64,000 bases of DNA from CADEEL01 sp050246475 (GCA_050246475.1 JBFWVZ010000005.1:124001-188000), one strand, 5' to 3'; counted from the first letter of the stretch, positions 33,889 to 42,979 are shown. A program made the numbers and translations. Notes: generated by a model from the sequence alone, not told the origin.

Positions 33889-35517
33889 CTAGGCGTTGGA
33901 AATGCCGAAATAGCGCGCGCGGTGAATGTTCTCGGCGTTGCTTTGATAGCCGGTGAGCGCGGGGTTCACGAGTTCGCGCGAGACGCCGAAGACGTTGCAG
34001 ACGAGCGGCGCGTCATTGAGCATGAGCTGTTCGGCCTGACTGATCATCTGCCCGCGCCGGGTCTGATCAGCTTCGCGATCGGATTCCGCCACGAGGCGAT
34101 CGTATTCGGGGTTAGAGTAGCCTGAATAATTCTGCGGGCCGGTGCGCGTTTCGCAGAGGAATAGGTAGTTTTTCGGATCGTTGAAATCCGCCACCCAGCC
34201 GCCGTCCCCGGCGGTGAAGTTCTTGGCGCGTAGGTTGGCGTAGTGGATTTGCGTCTCGACGCCCGCGAGCTGCACGCGCACCCAGGGCGCGATCTCACCC
34301 CAATCGGCTTGGGCGACCACGGCGACGCGCGGGTTCTGCCCAGTATTGCGGTGTGAGAATTCGAAGCGGAACGGATTGTTGGGGCCGTAGCCGGCTTCCT
34401 GCAAGAGGCGGCGCGCCTCCTCGCGGCGCTGCGCCAAAGACATATCCGCCCAAGGATAGCGCGCCCCGGCCTGATAATTGGCGATGCCCGGCGGCACGAA
34501 ATTGTACGCCGGCACTTCGCCCGTGCGGTAAATTTCTTCCGCCATGAATTCGCGATTGAGCGACATGGCGATGGCGCGCCGCACGCGCGGATCGTTGAAC
34601 GGCGGGCGCGTCGTGTTGAGTGAGAAATACTGGACAAGCAAATACGGCGCGATGCGCACATAGCCCGGCAATTCGGTGCGTAATTCGTCCACCTGATTGC
34701 TCGGAAAGTCCGTTGCCCAGCCCCGCTCTCCCGAGAGAACGCCGCGGGCGCCGACATTCGTCTCCGGCGTCGGGTAGAAATAGACGTCGCGCAGCGTGAC
34801 GTTGTCGGCATCGAAGAAACCTTCGTTGCGCGTCAAATGCACGATGTAGTTCGACCACCACTTGACCAGCCGGAACGGGCCGTTGACGACAATATTGTCC
34901 GGATGCGTCCAATTCGAACCGTGCTCTTCAACGACGTGCGCCGGCACGGCGAAGGCTGTGTAGTGCTTCAAGAGCGACGGCAGATAGGCGGCGGGGTATT
35001 CCGTCTCGATCTCAAGCGTGTGGTCGTCGATCGCGCGAACGCCGACGGATTCGACAGGCATCGAGCCGTTGTTCACCGCTTCGGCGTTCTTGATCGTGAA
35101 AAGAACGGCCGCGTATTCCGCAAGCGTCGCGGGATTCAGGATGCGGCGAAAGCCGTAAACGAAATCATGCGCGGTGATGGGCCTGCCGTCCGACCAATTC
35201 GCTTGCCGCAGATGGAACGTCCAGAAGAGGCCGTCATCGCTCGTCTCCCATCGGGTCGCCATCCCCGGCACGGGTTCGGCGCGCTCGTTCTCGGTGGTGA
35301 GACCGACGAACATGTTGCCGATGATGTTGTTTTCCCACACGCCCGAGGCCTTGTGCGGATCGAGCGAAAGCGGCTCGCCCTGGTTGGCGACATCGAGGGA
35401 AAGACGTTGGCGATCGAGGCCGATGACCCGCGCGGAAGCGCATGCGCCGAGCGAGGAAGCGGCGGCGACGCCTGCGGCGCCTTGGAGCAAGCGGCGGCGG
35501 CTGGTCCAGAAAGGCAT
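33889..35517 (-). CDS. oligopeptide ABC transporter substrate-binding protein (family 5), Tat-like lipoprotein
   Basis: 542 residues. The signal region SRRRLLQGAAGVAAASSLGAC combines a twin-arginine-like motif with a lipobox, so it may be exported folded and then lipidated. Family 5 blocks match the neighbour (EPLSLDPHKASGVWENNIIG, ANWSDGRPITAHDFVYGFRR, AIAMSLNREFMAEEIYRTGE). GGAGATTTTG supports the ATG at 35517. The pair likely arose by duplication and may bind different peptides. The gene is divergent from the secreted-protein gene at 35599. Confidence 0.93.
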   Translation of the reverse strand: MPFWTSRRRLLQGAAGVAAASSLGACASARVIGLDRQRLSLDVANQGEPLSLDPHKASGVWENNIIGNMFVGLTTENERAEPVPGMATRWETSDDGLFWTFHLRQANWSDGRPITAHDFVYGFRRILNPATLAEYAAVLFTIKNAEAVNNGSMPVESVGVRAIDDHTLEIETEYPAAYLPSLLKHYTAFAVPAHVVEEHGSNWTHPDNIVVNGPFRLVKWWSNYIVHLTRNEGFFDADNVTLRDVYFYPTPETNVGARGVLSGERGWATDFPSNQVDELRTELPGYVRIAPYLLVQYFSLNTTRPPFNDPRVRRAIAMSLNREFMAEEIYRTGEVPAYNFVPPGIANYQAGARYPWADMSLAQRREEARRLLQEAGYGPNNPFRFEFSHRNTGQNPRVAVVAQADWGEIAPWVRVQLAGVETQIHYANLRAKNFTAGDGGWVADFNDPKNYLFLCETRTGPQNYSGYSNPEYDRLVAESDREADQTRRGQMISQAEQLMLNDAPLVCNVFGVSRELVNPALTGYQSNAENIHRARYFGISNA

Positions 35518-35598
35518 CAAAATCTCCGGCTGCGGCGGGCCAGTGTGCAAAGCGATTGGGGCATTCTAAAGTGCCCAGGACGCCCTGGGGAGACATTC

Positions 35599-36141
35599 AT
35601 GCGGTTGTTCGTCATCGCTTTTTGGTTATTGGCGGCAGGAAGCGCGGCCGCGCAGCCGCAGGCCCAGTTGCCGGAGGGCGGGCCAGCCATCCTCAACAAT
35701 GTGTTCGAGTGCCGCGAGATCGCCGACGACGCCGCGCGCCTCGCCTGCTTCGACGCGGCCGTGGGCCAGCTTCAATCGGCTCAGCAAGCGGGCACGTTCG
35801 CCTCGGTCGATCGCGAGCAGGTGCGCGAAGTGCAGCGCGAAGGATTCGGCTTCTCGATCGGCGGATTGACGCGGCTCCTGCCCCGGCTCGGCGGCCGCGA
35901 GGCGAGCGAGGAAGACGAAATCACCGAAGTGTCGCTCACGGTCGAGCGCGTGCTCGATCGCGGCAACGGCTATCATGCGTTCGTGATGACAAATGGCAGC
36001 GTCTGGCGCCAAGTGCAGGCCGAAAGCGCACGGAACGTACGCGCGGGCACCAACGTGACCATCCGGCAGGCCTCGCTCGGGAGCTATATGATGTCTTCCT
36101 CGCGCGGCGGCTCGGCGCACCGGGTGCGGCGCGAGGAATAA
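35599..36141 (+). CDS. secreted protein of unknown function inside the peptide-transport cluster
   Basis: 180 residues, signal peptide MRLFVIAFWLLAAGSAAAQ. It has an early CREIADDAARLACFDAAVG segment (a two-cysteine helical motif seen in several short alphaproteobacterial exported proteins) and then a beta-rich part (VSLTVERVLDRGNGYHAFV, NGSVWRQV, VTIRQASLGSYMM) like a small OB-type or SH3-type barrel. It lies on the opposite strand between the binding-protein genes and the permeases. I do not know its job. GGGGAGACATTC precedes the ATG. Confidence 0.72.
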   Translation: MRLFVIAFWLLAAGSAAAQPQAQLPEGGPAILNNVFECREIADDAARLACFDAAVGQLQSAQQAGTFASVDREQVREVQREGFGFSIGGLTRLLPRLGGREASEEDEITEVSLTVERVLDRGNGYHAFVMTNGSVWRQVQAESARNVRAGTNVTIRQASLGSYMMSSSRGGSAHRVRREE

Positions 36142-36143
36142 CC

Positions 36144-37043
36144 TCACCGCTCCTTGGGATCGAGCGCGTCGCGCAAGCCGTCGCCCAGGAAGTTGAGCGC
36201 GAGCAGCGTGATCAGCATGGTGGCGGCTGGTGAGATCAGCAGCCAGGGCGTCGCCTCCATCTCGCGCGCGCCGCGCGAGATGAGCAATCCAAGCGACGTC
36301 ATCGGCTCCTGAACGCCTAGGCCCAGGAATGAGAGGAAGCTCTCGGCCAGAATGATGACGGGGATGTTGAGCGTCGCGAAAACGACGACGGGCCCCAGAA
36401 CGTTCGGCACGATGTGACGGAAGACGATCTGCAGCGGCGAGGCGCCGGATGCGCGCGCGGCCTCGACGAATTCCTTGTTCCTCAACGCAATCGTCTGCCC
36501 GCGCACGATGCGGCTCATGGTGAGCCACTCGACCGCGCCGATAGCCATGAAGATGAGGATGATGTTGCGCTCGGGCACGATCGTCATCAGCACGATGACG
36601 AAGAAGATGAACGGGATCGAATAGAGCACATCGACGAAGCGCATCATCAGATTGTCGGCCCAGCCGCCGAGAAAACCCGCGATGGCGCCGTAGATGAGCC
36701 CGATGGTGAGCGCGACCGCGGTCGCGGCGGCGCCCACGAGAAGCGAGATGCGAAGCCCAAACAGCAGACGCGCCACCATGTCGCGCCCCTCGGTGTCGGT
36801 GCCGAGCCAGTGATAATTGGTGAGCGTCGGCGCGATGGCGACTTCGTCTCGAAAGATCGTGTCGATGTCGTGCACCCACAGCATCGGGCCGAACGCGGCC
36901 AGCGCCACGAGTATGGCCACGACCCAGAGACTGACGACGGCCGCGGGATTGCGCATAAGGCGCCGGCGCGCATCGTCCCATAGGGAGCGGCCCTTCACGT
37001 CGCGCGTGGCCGCTGATGCATCAATGATGGGAATGTCTGTCAT
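36144..37043 (-). CDS. oligopeptide ABC transporter permease, OppC type
   Basis: 299 residues, inner membrane. An N-terminal cytoplasmic segment is followed by about six helices. The ABC-permease EAA loop is EAARASGASPLQIVFRHIVPN, which docks the ATPase. NYHWLGTDTEGRDMVARLLFG is typical of the OppC/DppC branch, and AESFLSFLGLGVQEP of its later part. It overlaps oppB by 4 bp (ATGA). Confidence 0.94.
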   Translation of the reverse strand: MTDIPIIDASAATRDVKGRSLWDDARRRLMRNPAAVVSLWVVAILVALAAFGPMLWVHDIDTIFRDEVAIAPTLTNYHWLGTDTEGRDMVARLLFGLRISLLVGAAATAVALTIGLIYGAIAGFLGGWADNLMMRFVDVLYSIPFIFFVIVLMTIVPERNIILIFMAIGAVEWLTMSRIVRGQTIALRNKEFVEAARASGASPLQIVFRHIVPNVLGPVVVFATLNIPVIILAESFLSFLGLGVQEPMTSLGLLISRGAREMEATPWLLISPAATMLITLLALNFLGDGLRDALDPKER

Positions 37044-37972
37044 GTCGTCCGCCGCGCGCGAGGATCGAAGACGCCGTAGAGCAGATCGGCGACCAGGTTC
37101 ATGAAAATGATGAGGCTGGCGTAGACGATGACCACACCCATCACGAGCGTGTAATCGCGCTGCAGCGCGCCGGTGATGAATTGGCGCCCTAGCCCAGGCA
37201 GCTGAAACACCGTTTCGATGATGAACGAGCCGGTCAGCACGCCGGCGATGGCGGGCCCGAGATAGGAGATGATCGGCAAGAGCGCGACGGGCAGTGCGTG
37301 GCGCCAGATGACTTGGCTCTCAGGCAATCCTTTGGCGCGCGCGGTGCGGATCGCGTTGGAGCGCAGCGCTTCGATCATGCTGGCGCGCATCAGGCGAGAG
37401 ACGATCGCGATTTGCGGCAACGACAATGTGATGACGGGCAAGAGCAGGTGCGTCACCGTGAATTGATCGCGCGCAAGGCCCGCCGTTGGCAGCCAATGCA
37501 AATTGACCCCGAACACGAGCGAAAGGATCGGACCCATCACAAGGGGCGGCAGACAGACTCCGAGTATGGCGAAAGCCATCACGGCGTAATCTTGCGGCTT
37601 GTTTTGCCTGAGCGCCGCTGAAACGCCCAGAAAGCAACCGACAAGCAGCGCCAGCGTAATGGCGCATATGCCGAGAATCGCGCTTGTCGGAAATCCTTCC
37701 GCGATGATGTCGGCGACGGTCTTGTCCTTGTATTTCATCGACGGGCCGAGATCGCCGCGCACGAGATCGGCAAGATAGAGGCCCAATTGCTCGGGAACGG
37801 GACGATCCAGATTGTATTCGGCCGCGAGACGGCGCTCGATTTCCGGGGGCAGCTGGCGCTCGCGGTCGAACGGGCCGCCGGGCGCCGAATGCATCAGGAA
37901 GAAGGCCGACGCGATGATGACTAAAAGAGTCGGGATCGCGAAGAAGAGCCGGCGCACGGCCAAGGCGAGCAT
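37040..37972 (-). CDS. oligopeptide ABC transporter permease, OppB type
   Basis: 310 residues, inner membrane. Begins with the family N-terminus MLALAVRRLFFAIPTLLVI and has the EAA loop TARAKGLPESQVIWRHALPV plus PTAGLARDQ and QLPGLGRQFI. AGGAAATCTC places the start at 37972. It is the first gene of the oppB-oppC unit. No OppD/OppF ATPase gene exists within this window on either side, so the ATPases must be shared or encoded elsewhere. Confidence 0.94.
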   Translation of the reverse strand: MLALAVRRLFFAIPTLLVIIASAFFLMHSAPGGPFDRERQLPPEIERRLAAEYNLDRPVPEQLGLYLADLVRGDLGPSMKYKDKTVADIIAEGFPTSAILGICAITLALLVGCFLGVSAALRQNKPQDYAVMAFAILGVCLPPLVMGPILSLVFGVNLHWLPTAGLARDQFTVTHLLLPVITLSLPQIAIVSRLMRASMIEALRSNAIRTARAKGLPESQVIWRHALPVALLPIISYLGPAIAGVLTGSFIIETVFQLPGLGRQFITGALQRDYTLVMGVVIVYASLIIFMNLVADLLYGVFDPRARRTT

Positions 37973-38113
37973 GAGATTTCCTGTTCTTCCGCCGACGCGT
38001 GCGCCCGGCCTGCGTCGGGCCGGGCGGGGGCATGCTTTTCTTTGCGGAGCCGTCATGTCAACGATGCTTCGCAATTCGGGCGCAGCTCATCGACCAGTTG
38101 CGAGGGACGGACG

Positions 38114-38545
38114 ATGACGCAGTTCATTCCGGTCGCGCCGGGCTTTTCGGTCGCGCCGCAGTTGAAGGCTGAGGATTTCGCCGCCGCGGGCCGCGCCGGC
38201 TTCAAGCTCATCGTCAACAACCGCCCCGACGGCGAGGCGCCCGATCAGCTCGCCGGCGCCGCAGCAGCAGCGGCCGCGGCGAGCGCCGGGCTCGCCTATC
38301 AGGCGATACCCGTGTCAGGCCAACCCAACGCTGCGGCGATCGATGCAATGGCCGCCGCGCTCGACAATGCGGAGGGGCCGCTCCTCTCCTACTGCCGTTC
38401 CGGCACGCGCTCGATCACGCTCTGGGCCCTGGCCGAAGCGCAGCGCAAGAAGCGCGCGCCCGATGATCTCATCGCGCTGGCCAAGGCAGCGGGTTACGAT
38501 CTCTCGCGTCTGAAACCCACACTCGACGCGTTGGCTCAGGGCTGA
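38114..38545 (+). CDS. TIGR01244-type phosphatase/sulfurtransferase-like protein
   Basis: 143 residues, cytoplasmic. Dual-specificity-phosphatase-like fold (DUF442, beta-lactamase-hydrolase-like). Active-site loop YCRSGTRS fits CxxxxxR; the early NNRPDGE and the GLAYQAIPVSG strand are also typical. Free-standing members are linked to sulfide metabolism in some bacteria (Blh type), where they stand beside a persulfide dioxygenase; no such gene is adjacent here. Start at 38114 after GAGGGACGGACG. Confidence 0.83.
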   Translation: MTQFIPVAPGFSVAPQLKAEDFAAAGRAGFKLIVNNRPDGEAPDQLAGAAAAAAAASAGLAYQAIPVSGQPNAAAIDAMAAALDNAEGPLLSYCRSGTRSITLWALAEAQRKKRAPDDLIALAKAAGYDLSRLKPTLDALAQG

Positions 38546-38694
38546 GCGATGGCTTCGGACTCGCCTCGCGGAGAGACAGCGTCCACTAGAACGCCGCCGA
38601 CGATTTTCGCGGCGACGATGAGCGCGAGCGCGAGGCAGATCACACGGATCCGCTCCGATATGAAAATCAATATGGTGAACAGGCGCGCGCGCAT
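38536..38694 (-). CDS. possible 52-residue membrane peptide
   Basis: Reads MRARLFTILIFISERIRVIC, then a second hydrophobic stretch (LALALIVAAKIVGGVLV) and a polar tail. Third positions are GC-rich, as in real genes here. It fills the gap between two plus-strand genes and overlaps the end of the upstream one by 10 bp. There is no clear ribosome site, and a plus-strand frame of similar size overlaps it. Weak call. Confidence 0.33.
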   Translation of the reverse strand: MRARLFTILIFISERIRVICLALALIVAAKIVGGVLVDAVSPRGESEAIAQP

Positions 38695-38721
38695 TGCGCG
38701 CTTCGCTGCAAATCGAGGGCC

Positions 38722-39672
38722 GTGCGCTTGAGCGTTGAGGCGCCTGCCCCCATTCCGCCGCGCGGACTCTCCTGGCTCGACGAGTTTTCGTTCGGGCGCC
38801 AGGGTTTGGTTTACCGCAAGACAGGCGCGCGCGTGGCTCTCTCACGCTCGCTGATGCAGGAGTTGGGCGCCTGGCTCACATTCTACTTCGCCGTGGAGCG
38901 CGAGGCAGCGCGCCTGCCGAAGACGTTCACCATTGCGTTTTCACCGGATCGCGGGCGGCCCTGGTATCTCATTTGGGCGGCGGTGAAGCTCGCGGGCGGG
39001 CGCATCGCGACGCGCGCCGGCGACGCCGACCTCGTGATGCATTTCGAGGACGCCACCTTCTCACCGAACGCGCCGCCCACGTCGCGCGGGCGACTGATCA
39101 ATTTCGATTGCAGCGACGTCTCCAAATCCCGCGTCGCCGAGGCGTTCGAGGAGGCCTTCGGCTATCCGCTCGCGATCGATCCGGCGCGGCACAGCGGCCC
39201 GGCTGTGGAAAAGTCCGAGCTGAACGGCGCCCATGACGGGCATATCGTCACCTGCCCGAAACAAGCGCTGCCGGGGCGGGTCTATCAGCGCCTGGTGGAC
39301 AATCAGCGCGGCGACCTCGTCGAAGATCTGCGTTGCCCCACCATCGCCGGGCGCCCGGTTGTTGTATTCATCAAGCGCCGCCCCGTAACGAAGCGCTTTG
39401 CGAACGCGAACGTGGAGGTGGAGCTTAAGGCGCCGGAGGATGTGTTCAGCGCCGATGAGCTTTCGCGCATCGCTGCGTTCGCACATCGCCTCGGCCTTGA
39501 CTGGGGCGGATTGGACGTGCTCCGAGACCGCCAAGAGGGACGGCTTTACATCGTGGACGCCAACAAGACCGACATGGGCCCGCCAACGGCCCTGCCGCTC
39601 AAGGAAAAGCTCGCGGCTACGCGCATGCTGGCCTCGGCGTTTCGCGCGCATTTCATCGAAGGCGCGCGCTGA
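38722..39672 (+). CDS. putative ATP-grasp-like protein of unknown function
   Basis: 316 residues, no signal peptide or membrane helix. The last third looks like an ATP-grasp C-lobe: RPVVVFIKRRP, then LGLDWGGLDVLRD, then GRLYIVDANKTDMGPP, where Asp/Asn would bind the metal-ATP. The N-terminal part (SWLDEFSFGRQGLVYRKTG; WYLIWAAVKLAGG) is not familiar. If right, it ligates a carboxylate to an amine. GTG start after GAGGGCC. It overlaps the following metallo-hydrolase gene by one base (TGATG), so they are coupled. Confidence 0.6.
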   Translation: MRLSVEAPAPIPPRGLSWLDEFSFGRQGLVYRKTGARVALSRSLMQELGAWLTFYFAVEREAARLPKTFTIAFSPDRGRPWYLIWAAVKLAGGRIATRAGDADLVMHFEDATFSPNAPPTSRGRLINFDCSDVSKSRVAEAFEEAFGYPLAIDPARHSGPAVEKSELNGAHDGHIVTCPKQALPGRVYQRLVDNQRGDLVEDLRCPTIAGRPVVVFIKRRPVTKRFANANVEVELKAPEDVFSADELSRIAAFAHRLGLDWGGLDVLRDRQEGRLYIVDANKTDMGPPTALPLKEKLAATRMLASAFRAHFIEGAR

Positions 39673-40577
39673 TGGCGATCCCCTTCGTGCGCGACATGGA
39701 GTTCGAGTACGGCGTCTCGCAGCAAGTGAGCCCGCTCATCCGGCGCGTCGTTGCGAACAATCCGGGGCCGTTCACGTATCGCGGCACGGGCGTTTATATC
39801 ATCGGGCAAGGCGAGGTCGCCGTCATTGATCCGGGCCCGGATCAAGCGGGGCATCTCGATGTGCTGCTCAACGCCGTCAAAGGCGAGCGCGTGACGCACA
39901 TCTTCGTCACGCACGGCCATTTGGATCACTCACCCGCGGCGCGCCCGCTTTCGGAAGCGACCGGCGCGGTCATCTACGCTTCGGGCCTGCACGTCACGCC
40001 CGAGGAGGGCGATGTGCGCATGGAGGCAGGCGACGACGACAGTTTCACACCGGACATCGCGGTCACGGACGGCGCGCGCTATCCTGGCAAGGGCTGGACG
40101 ATCGAAGCGGTGACGACGCCGGGACACACGAGCAATCACGTGGCCTACGCGCTCCTTGAAGAGAACGCGCTCTTCCCCGGCGACCACATCATGGGCTGGT
40201 CCACCACCGTGATCTCGCCGCCCGACGGCAACATGAACGATTATCTCGCGAGCCTTCAGAAAGTGCGCGCGCGGAATTTCGATACGCTGTGGCCGACGCA
40301 TGGGCCGCCGATCCGTGAAGTCGCGCCGTTCATCGACGCTTACGTCGCCCATCGCCTGGCGCGCGAAGAGCAAATCCGGGCGCAGCTGCGCGCCGGGCGC
40401 ACGCACATCAAGGATATGGTGCCGGTCATATATGCGGACGTCGATCCGCGCTTGCACCCAGCCGCGTGCCACAGTGTGCTGGCGCACATGATCCGCTTGG
40501 TAGAGCTCGGCGAAGTCGCGTGCGAAGGCGCGCCGAGCGTGGACGCGGAGTTCAAGCTCGGCGCGAAAGCGGCCTAG
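39672..40577 (+). CDS. MBL-fold metallo-hydrolase (LACTB2-like)
   Basis: 301 residues. Zinc motif HGHLDH at 81-86 (FVTHGHLDHSPAA), then GHTSNH and PGDHIMGW for further ligands. The C-terminal winged-helix-like region (KDMVPVIYADVDPRLHPAA, LAHMIRLVELGEV) is typical of the LACTB2/RNase-like branch, which includes endoribonucleases and thioesterases. Substrate not predictable. Coupled to the ATP-grasp-like gene in front of it. The 3' end overlaps the convergent DUF1499 gene by 4 bp. Confidence 0.88.
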   Translation: MAIPFVRDMEFEYGVSQQVSPLIRRVVANNPGPFTYRGTGVYIIGQGEVAVIDPGPDQAGHLDVLLNAVKGERVTHIFVTHGHLDHSPAARPLSEATGAVIYASGLHVTPEEGDVRMEAGDDDSFTPDIAVTDGARYPGKGWTIEAVTTPGHTSNHVAYALLEENALFPGDHIMGWSTTVISPPDGNMNDYLASLQKVRARNFDTLWPTHGPPIREVAPFIDAYVAHRLAREEQIRAQLRAGRTHIKDMVPVIYADVDPRLHPAACHSVLAHMIRLVELGEVACEGAPSVDAEFKLGAKAA

Positions 40578-41320
40578 GCCGCGGTCAACGCATCCCGGAA
40601 AGCACGGATGCGGGCGGCGTTTGCGCCCAGATCGCTTTGCCCCACACGCGAAACGCTGCGCACATCCACGACGCTGCCTTCGCCCGCCTCGCCGACGCGC
40701 ACGACGATGTCGTCTGTGAAGCCGTACCAGAAGCTCGATACATTGGCCTCGATGACACCCCCATCGCGGTTCTCAACGGCGATCGTCCAGTTCAGGGCGC
40801 GCGCGGCGGCAAGCGCACGATCGAACGCCTCGTCGCGCGGCGCGTTGAGCGTGATGGGTTGTATGTCGGCGTAAGCGGCGCGCTGCGCGGCGGCCACATC
40901 GGGATCGCTCACCACCTCATTGGCGGCGTTGGCCGCGCGGCGCGCATCCATCGTGGCCTGCGAGAAAGCGGGCGGATTGTCGAGGTCGGTGGAGATGTCG
41001 TGGATCGGCGGAATGGATTGCGCCTGCTGGCGCACATGCGCGGCGTACCCCAGGCCGATCGCGGGGATGGCAAGCGCGACGAGGGCGCTGCGCCAGCCCG
41101 TGCGAGGCTTCACGAAGAGCGCCAGAAGCAGGCCGATCAAGGCGATGAGCGCGGCGCCCATAAGGATCGGCGCGCCCATCCGAAACGTCATCGTCACGAA
41201 ACCGAGACGCCAATCCCAAAGGCCGAAGCGCGTTCCGAGCGCGGCGACCACGAAATAAACCGGCACGAGCAGCGATAGGATCAGCGCCGCCCGCACCCAT
41301 GTGTTGCGCACCGCATTCAT
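40574..41320 (-). CDS. DUF1499 membrane protein
   Basis: 248 residues. Three hydrophobic segments near the N-terminus (AALILSLLVPVYFVVAALG; APILMGAALIALIGLLLAL; SALVALAIPAIGLGYAAHV), then a soluble DUF1499 domain with SFWYGFTDDIVVRV and the hallmark VDVRSVSRVGQSDLGANAARI. The soluble part most likely faces the periplasm. Function unknown. It lies 3 bp downstream of the acyl-CoA ligase gene on the same strand. Confidence 0.85.
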   Translation of the reverse strand: MNAVRNTWVRAALILSLLVPVYFVVAALGTRFGLWDWRLGFVTMTFRMGAPILMGAALIALIGLLLALFVKPRTGWRSALVALAIPAIGLGYAAHVRQQAQSIPPIHDISTDLDNPPAFSQATMDARRAANAANEVVSDPDVAAAQRAAYADIQPITLNAPRDEAFDRALAAARALNWTIAVENRDGGVIEANVSSFWYGFTDDIVVRVGEAGEGSVVDVRSVSRVGQSDLGANAARIRAFRDALTAA

Positions 41321-41323
41321 CTT

Positions 41324-42979
41324 CTACTCCGCGGCTTGAGCGCTCGGCAGCACGTATTCCCGGAACATCTCCCTGAGCGCCAGCTTATTGATCTTGCCGG
41401 TGGCGCCCAGCGGGATCTTCTCGATCACGACGACGTCGTCCGGCATCCACCACTTGGCGATCTTGCCTTCGAGGTGCGCCAGCGCGGATTCCTTCGCCGG
41501 CGTCTCGCCGGGCTTGGGCTCGAGAATGAGCAAAGGCCGTTCGTCCCACTTGGGATGAGCCACGCCGATGACGGCGGCGTTGGCGACGCCCGGCGCGCCA
41601 AGCGCGATGTTCTCAATGTCGATCGAGGAAATCCATTCGCCGCCGGACTTGATGACATCCTTCGCGCGATCGGTGATTTGCATGTAGCCGTCGGGGCAGA
41701 TGGTGGCGACGTCGCCGGTGTCGAAAAAGCCGTCCTCCTCCAGCACCGTGCCGTCCGCGCGGCGCGCGCCCGCGTTCTTGAAATAGGCCTTCGCCACCGC
41801 GGGGCCTTTGACGACGAGGCGCCCGAACGCCTTCCCGTCGCGTGCGATTTCCTTGTTCTCATCGTCCACGATCTTCATCTCGACGGTGAAGAGCGCGCGG
41901 CCCTGCTTGAGCTTGAGGCGCATCCGCTCGTCGATGTGCTCCTTCTTGTGCTTCGGCAGCAGTGCGCCCAGCGTGCCGATGGGGCTCATCTCCGTCATGC
42001 CCCAGGCGTGGATGACGTCGACGCCGTAATCGACTTCGAACGCGCGCAGCACTTTTTCCGGCACAGCGGAGCCGCCGATGGCGACGCGCTTGAGCGTGGA
42101 AAGCTTCTTGTTGTTGGCCTGCATGAATTGCAGCAGCCCGAGCCACACGGTGGGCACAGCAGCAGTGAACGTCACGCCCTCGCTTTCGAGCAGCTCGAAG
42201 ACGCTCTCGCCGTCGAGCTTGGCGCCGGGATTGACGAGCTTGGCGCCCGCCATCGGCGCCACGAACGCGATGGCCCAGGCGTTGGCGTGGAACATCGGCA
42301 CGACGGGCATGACGGTGTCTTCCGCGCGAATGCCGAAGCAGTCGGCTTGGTTGGCGGCGAGCGCATGCAGCACGTTCGAGCGGTGCGAATAGAGAACGCC
42401 CTTCGGGTCTCCTGTCGTGCCTGAGGTGTAGCAAAGGCCGGCGGCGGTGTTTTCGTCGAACTGGCCCCACGGAATTTCGAGCGGGCGACCGGCGATGAAT
42501 TCCTCATAGGGCTGCGCGTTAGGCAGCGAGGTTTGCGGCATGTTGGCCGCGTCCGTCAGGATCACGTAGGTCTTGAGCGTGGGGATCTGGCTCGCGATCT
42601 TCTCCATGATCGGCACGAAGGTGAGATCAAGGAACATGATCTTGTCTTCGGCGTGATTGCAAATCCACGCGATCTGCTCCGGGAAGAGGCGCGGGTTCAC
42701 CGTGTGCAGGACGGCGCCCATGCATTGCGCGCCGTACCAGACCTCCATGTGGCGCGCGGTGTTCCAGGCAAGGGTCGCGACGCGATCGCCCTGCGCGATG
42801 CCGCTTTGCCAAAGCGCGTGGGAGACTTGCTTGGCGCGATCCCACATATCAGCGTAGGTCTCGCTGACCAGCGGGCCTTCGACGCTGCGGGAGACGACGC
42901 GCTCCTGCGGGTAGTTCGTCTTGGCGTGGTCCAGGATCTTATCGAGCGTCAGCCCCCAATCCTGCATCGAGCCCAGCAT
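41324..42979 (-). CDS. acyl-CoA ligase (AMP-forming), DmdB/FadD-like
   Basis: 551 residues. Adenylates a carboxylic acid and forms its CoA thioester. Motifs: YTSGTTGDPKGVLYSH (P-loop), AWGMTEMSPIGT (substrate/adenylate) and DRAKDVIKSGGEWIS (hinge), with the catalytic Lys expected in GATGKINKLAL. The N-terminal region and overall length match the group annotated as 3-(methylthio)propionyl-CoA ligase or medium/long-chain acyl-CoA ligase; the two cannot be told apart here. GGGAGAAG precedes the ATG; a second ATG four codons in is possible. Confidence 0.92.
   Translation of the reverse strand: MLGSMQDWGLTLDKILDHAKTNYPQERVVSRSVEGPLVSETYADMWDRAKQVSHALWQSGIAQGDRVATLAWNTARHMEVWYGAQCMGAVLHTVNPRLFPEQIAWICNHAEDKIMFLDLTFVPIMEKIASQIPTLKTYVILTDAANMPQTSLPNAQPYEEFIAGRPLEIPWGQFDENTAAGLCYTSGTTGDPKGVLYSHRSNVLHALAANQADCFGIRAEDTVMPVVPMFHANAWAIAFVAPMAGAKLVNPGAKLDGESVFELLESEGVTFTAAVPTVWLGLLQFMQANNKKLSTLKRVAIGGSAVPEKVLRAFEVDYGVDVIHAWGMTEMSPIGTLGALLPKHKKEHIDERMRLKLKQGRALFTVEMKIVDDENKEIARDGKAFGRLVVKGPAVAKAYFKNAGARRADGTVLEEDGFFDTGDVATICPDGYMQITDRAKDVIKSGGEWISSIDIENIALGAPGVANAAVIGVAHPKWDERPLLILEPKPGETPAKESALAHLEGKIAKWWMPDDVVVIEKIPLGATGKINKLALREMFREYVLPSAQAAE

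Noticed and set aside
38549..38731. 60-codon plus-strand frame after the phosphatase-like gene
   Set aside because: No ribosome site, no hydrophobic or conserved pattern, and it overlaps the start of the next gene.
624..42979. DMSP catabolism set (DmdB/DmdC-like proteins)
   Set aside because: The ligase and dehydrogenase lie 40 kb apart, and neither dmdA nor a DMSP lyase is seen; both families are commonly over-annotated.
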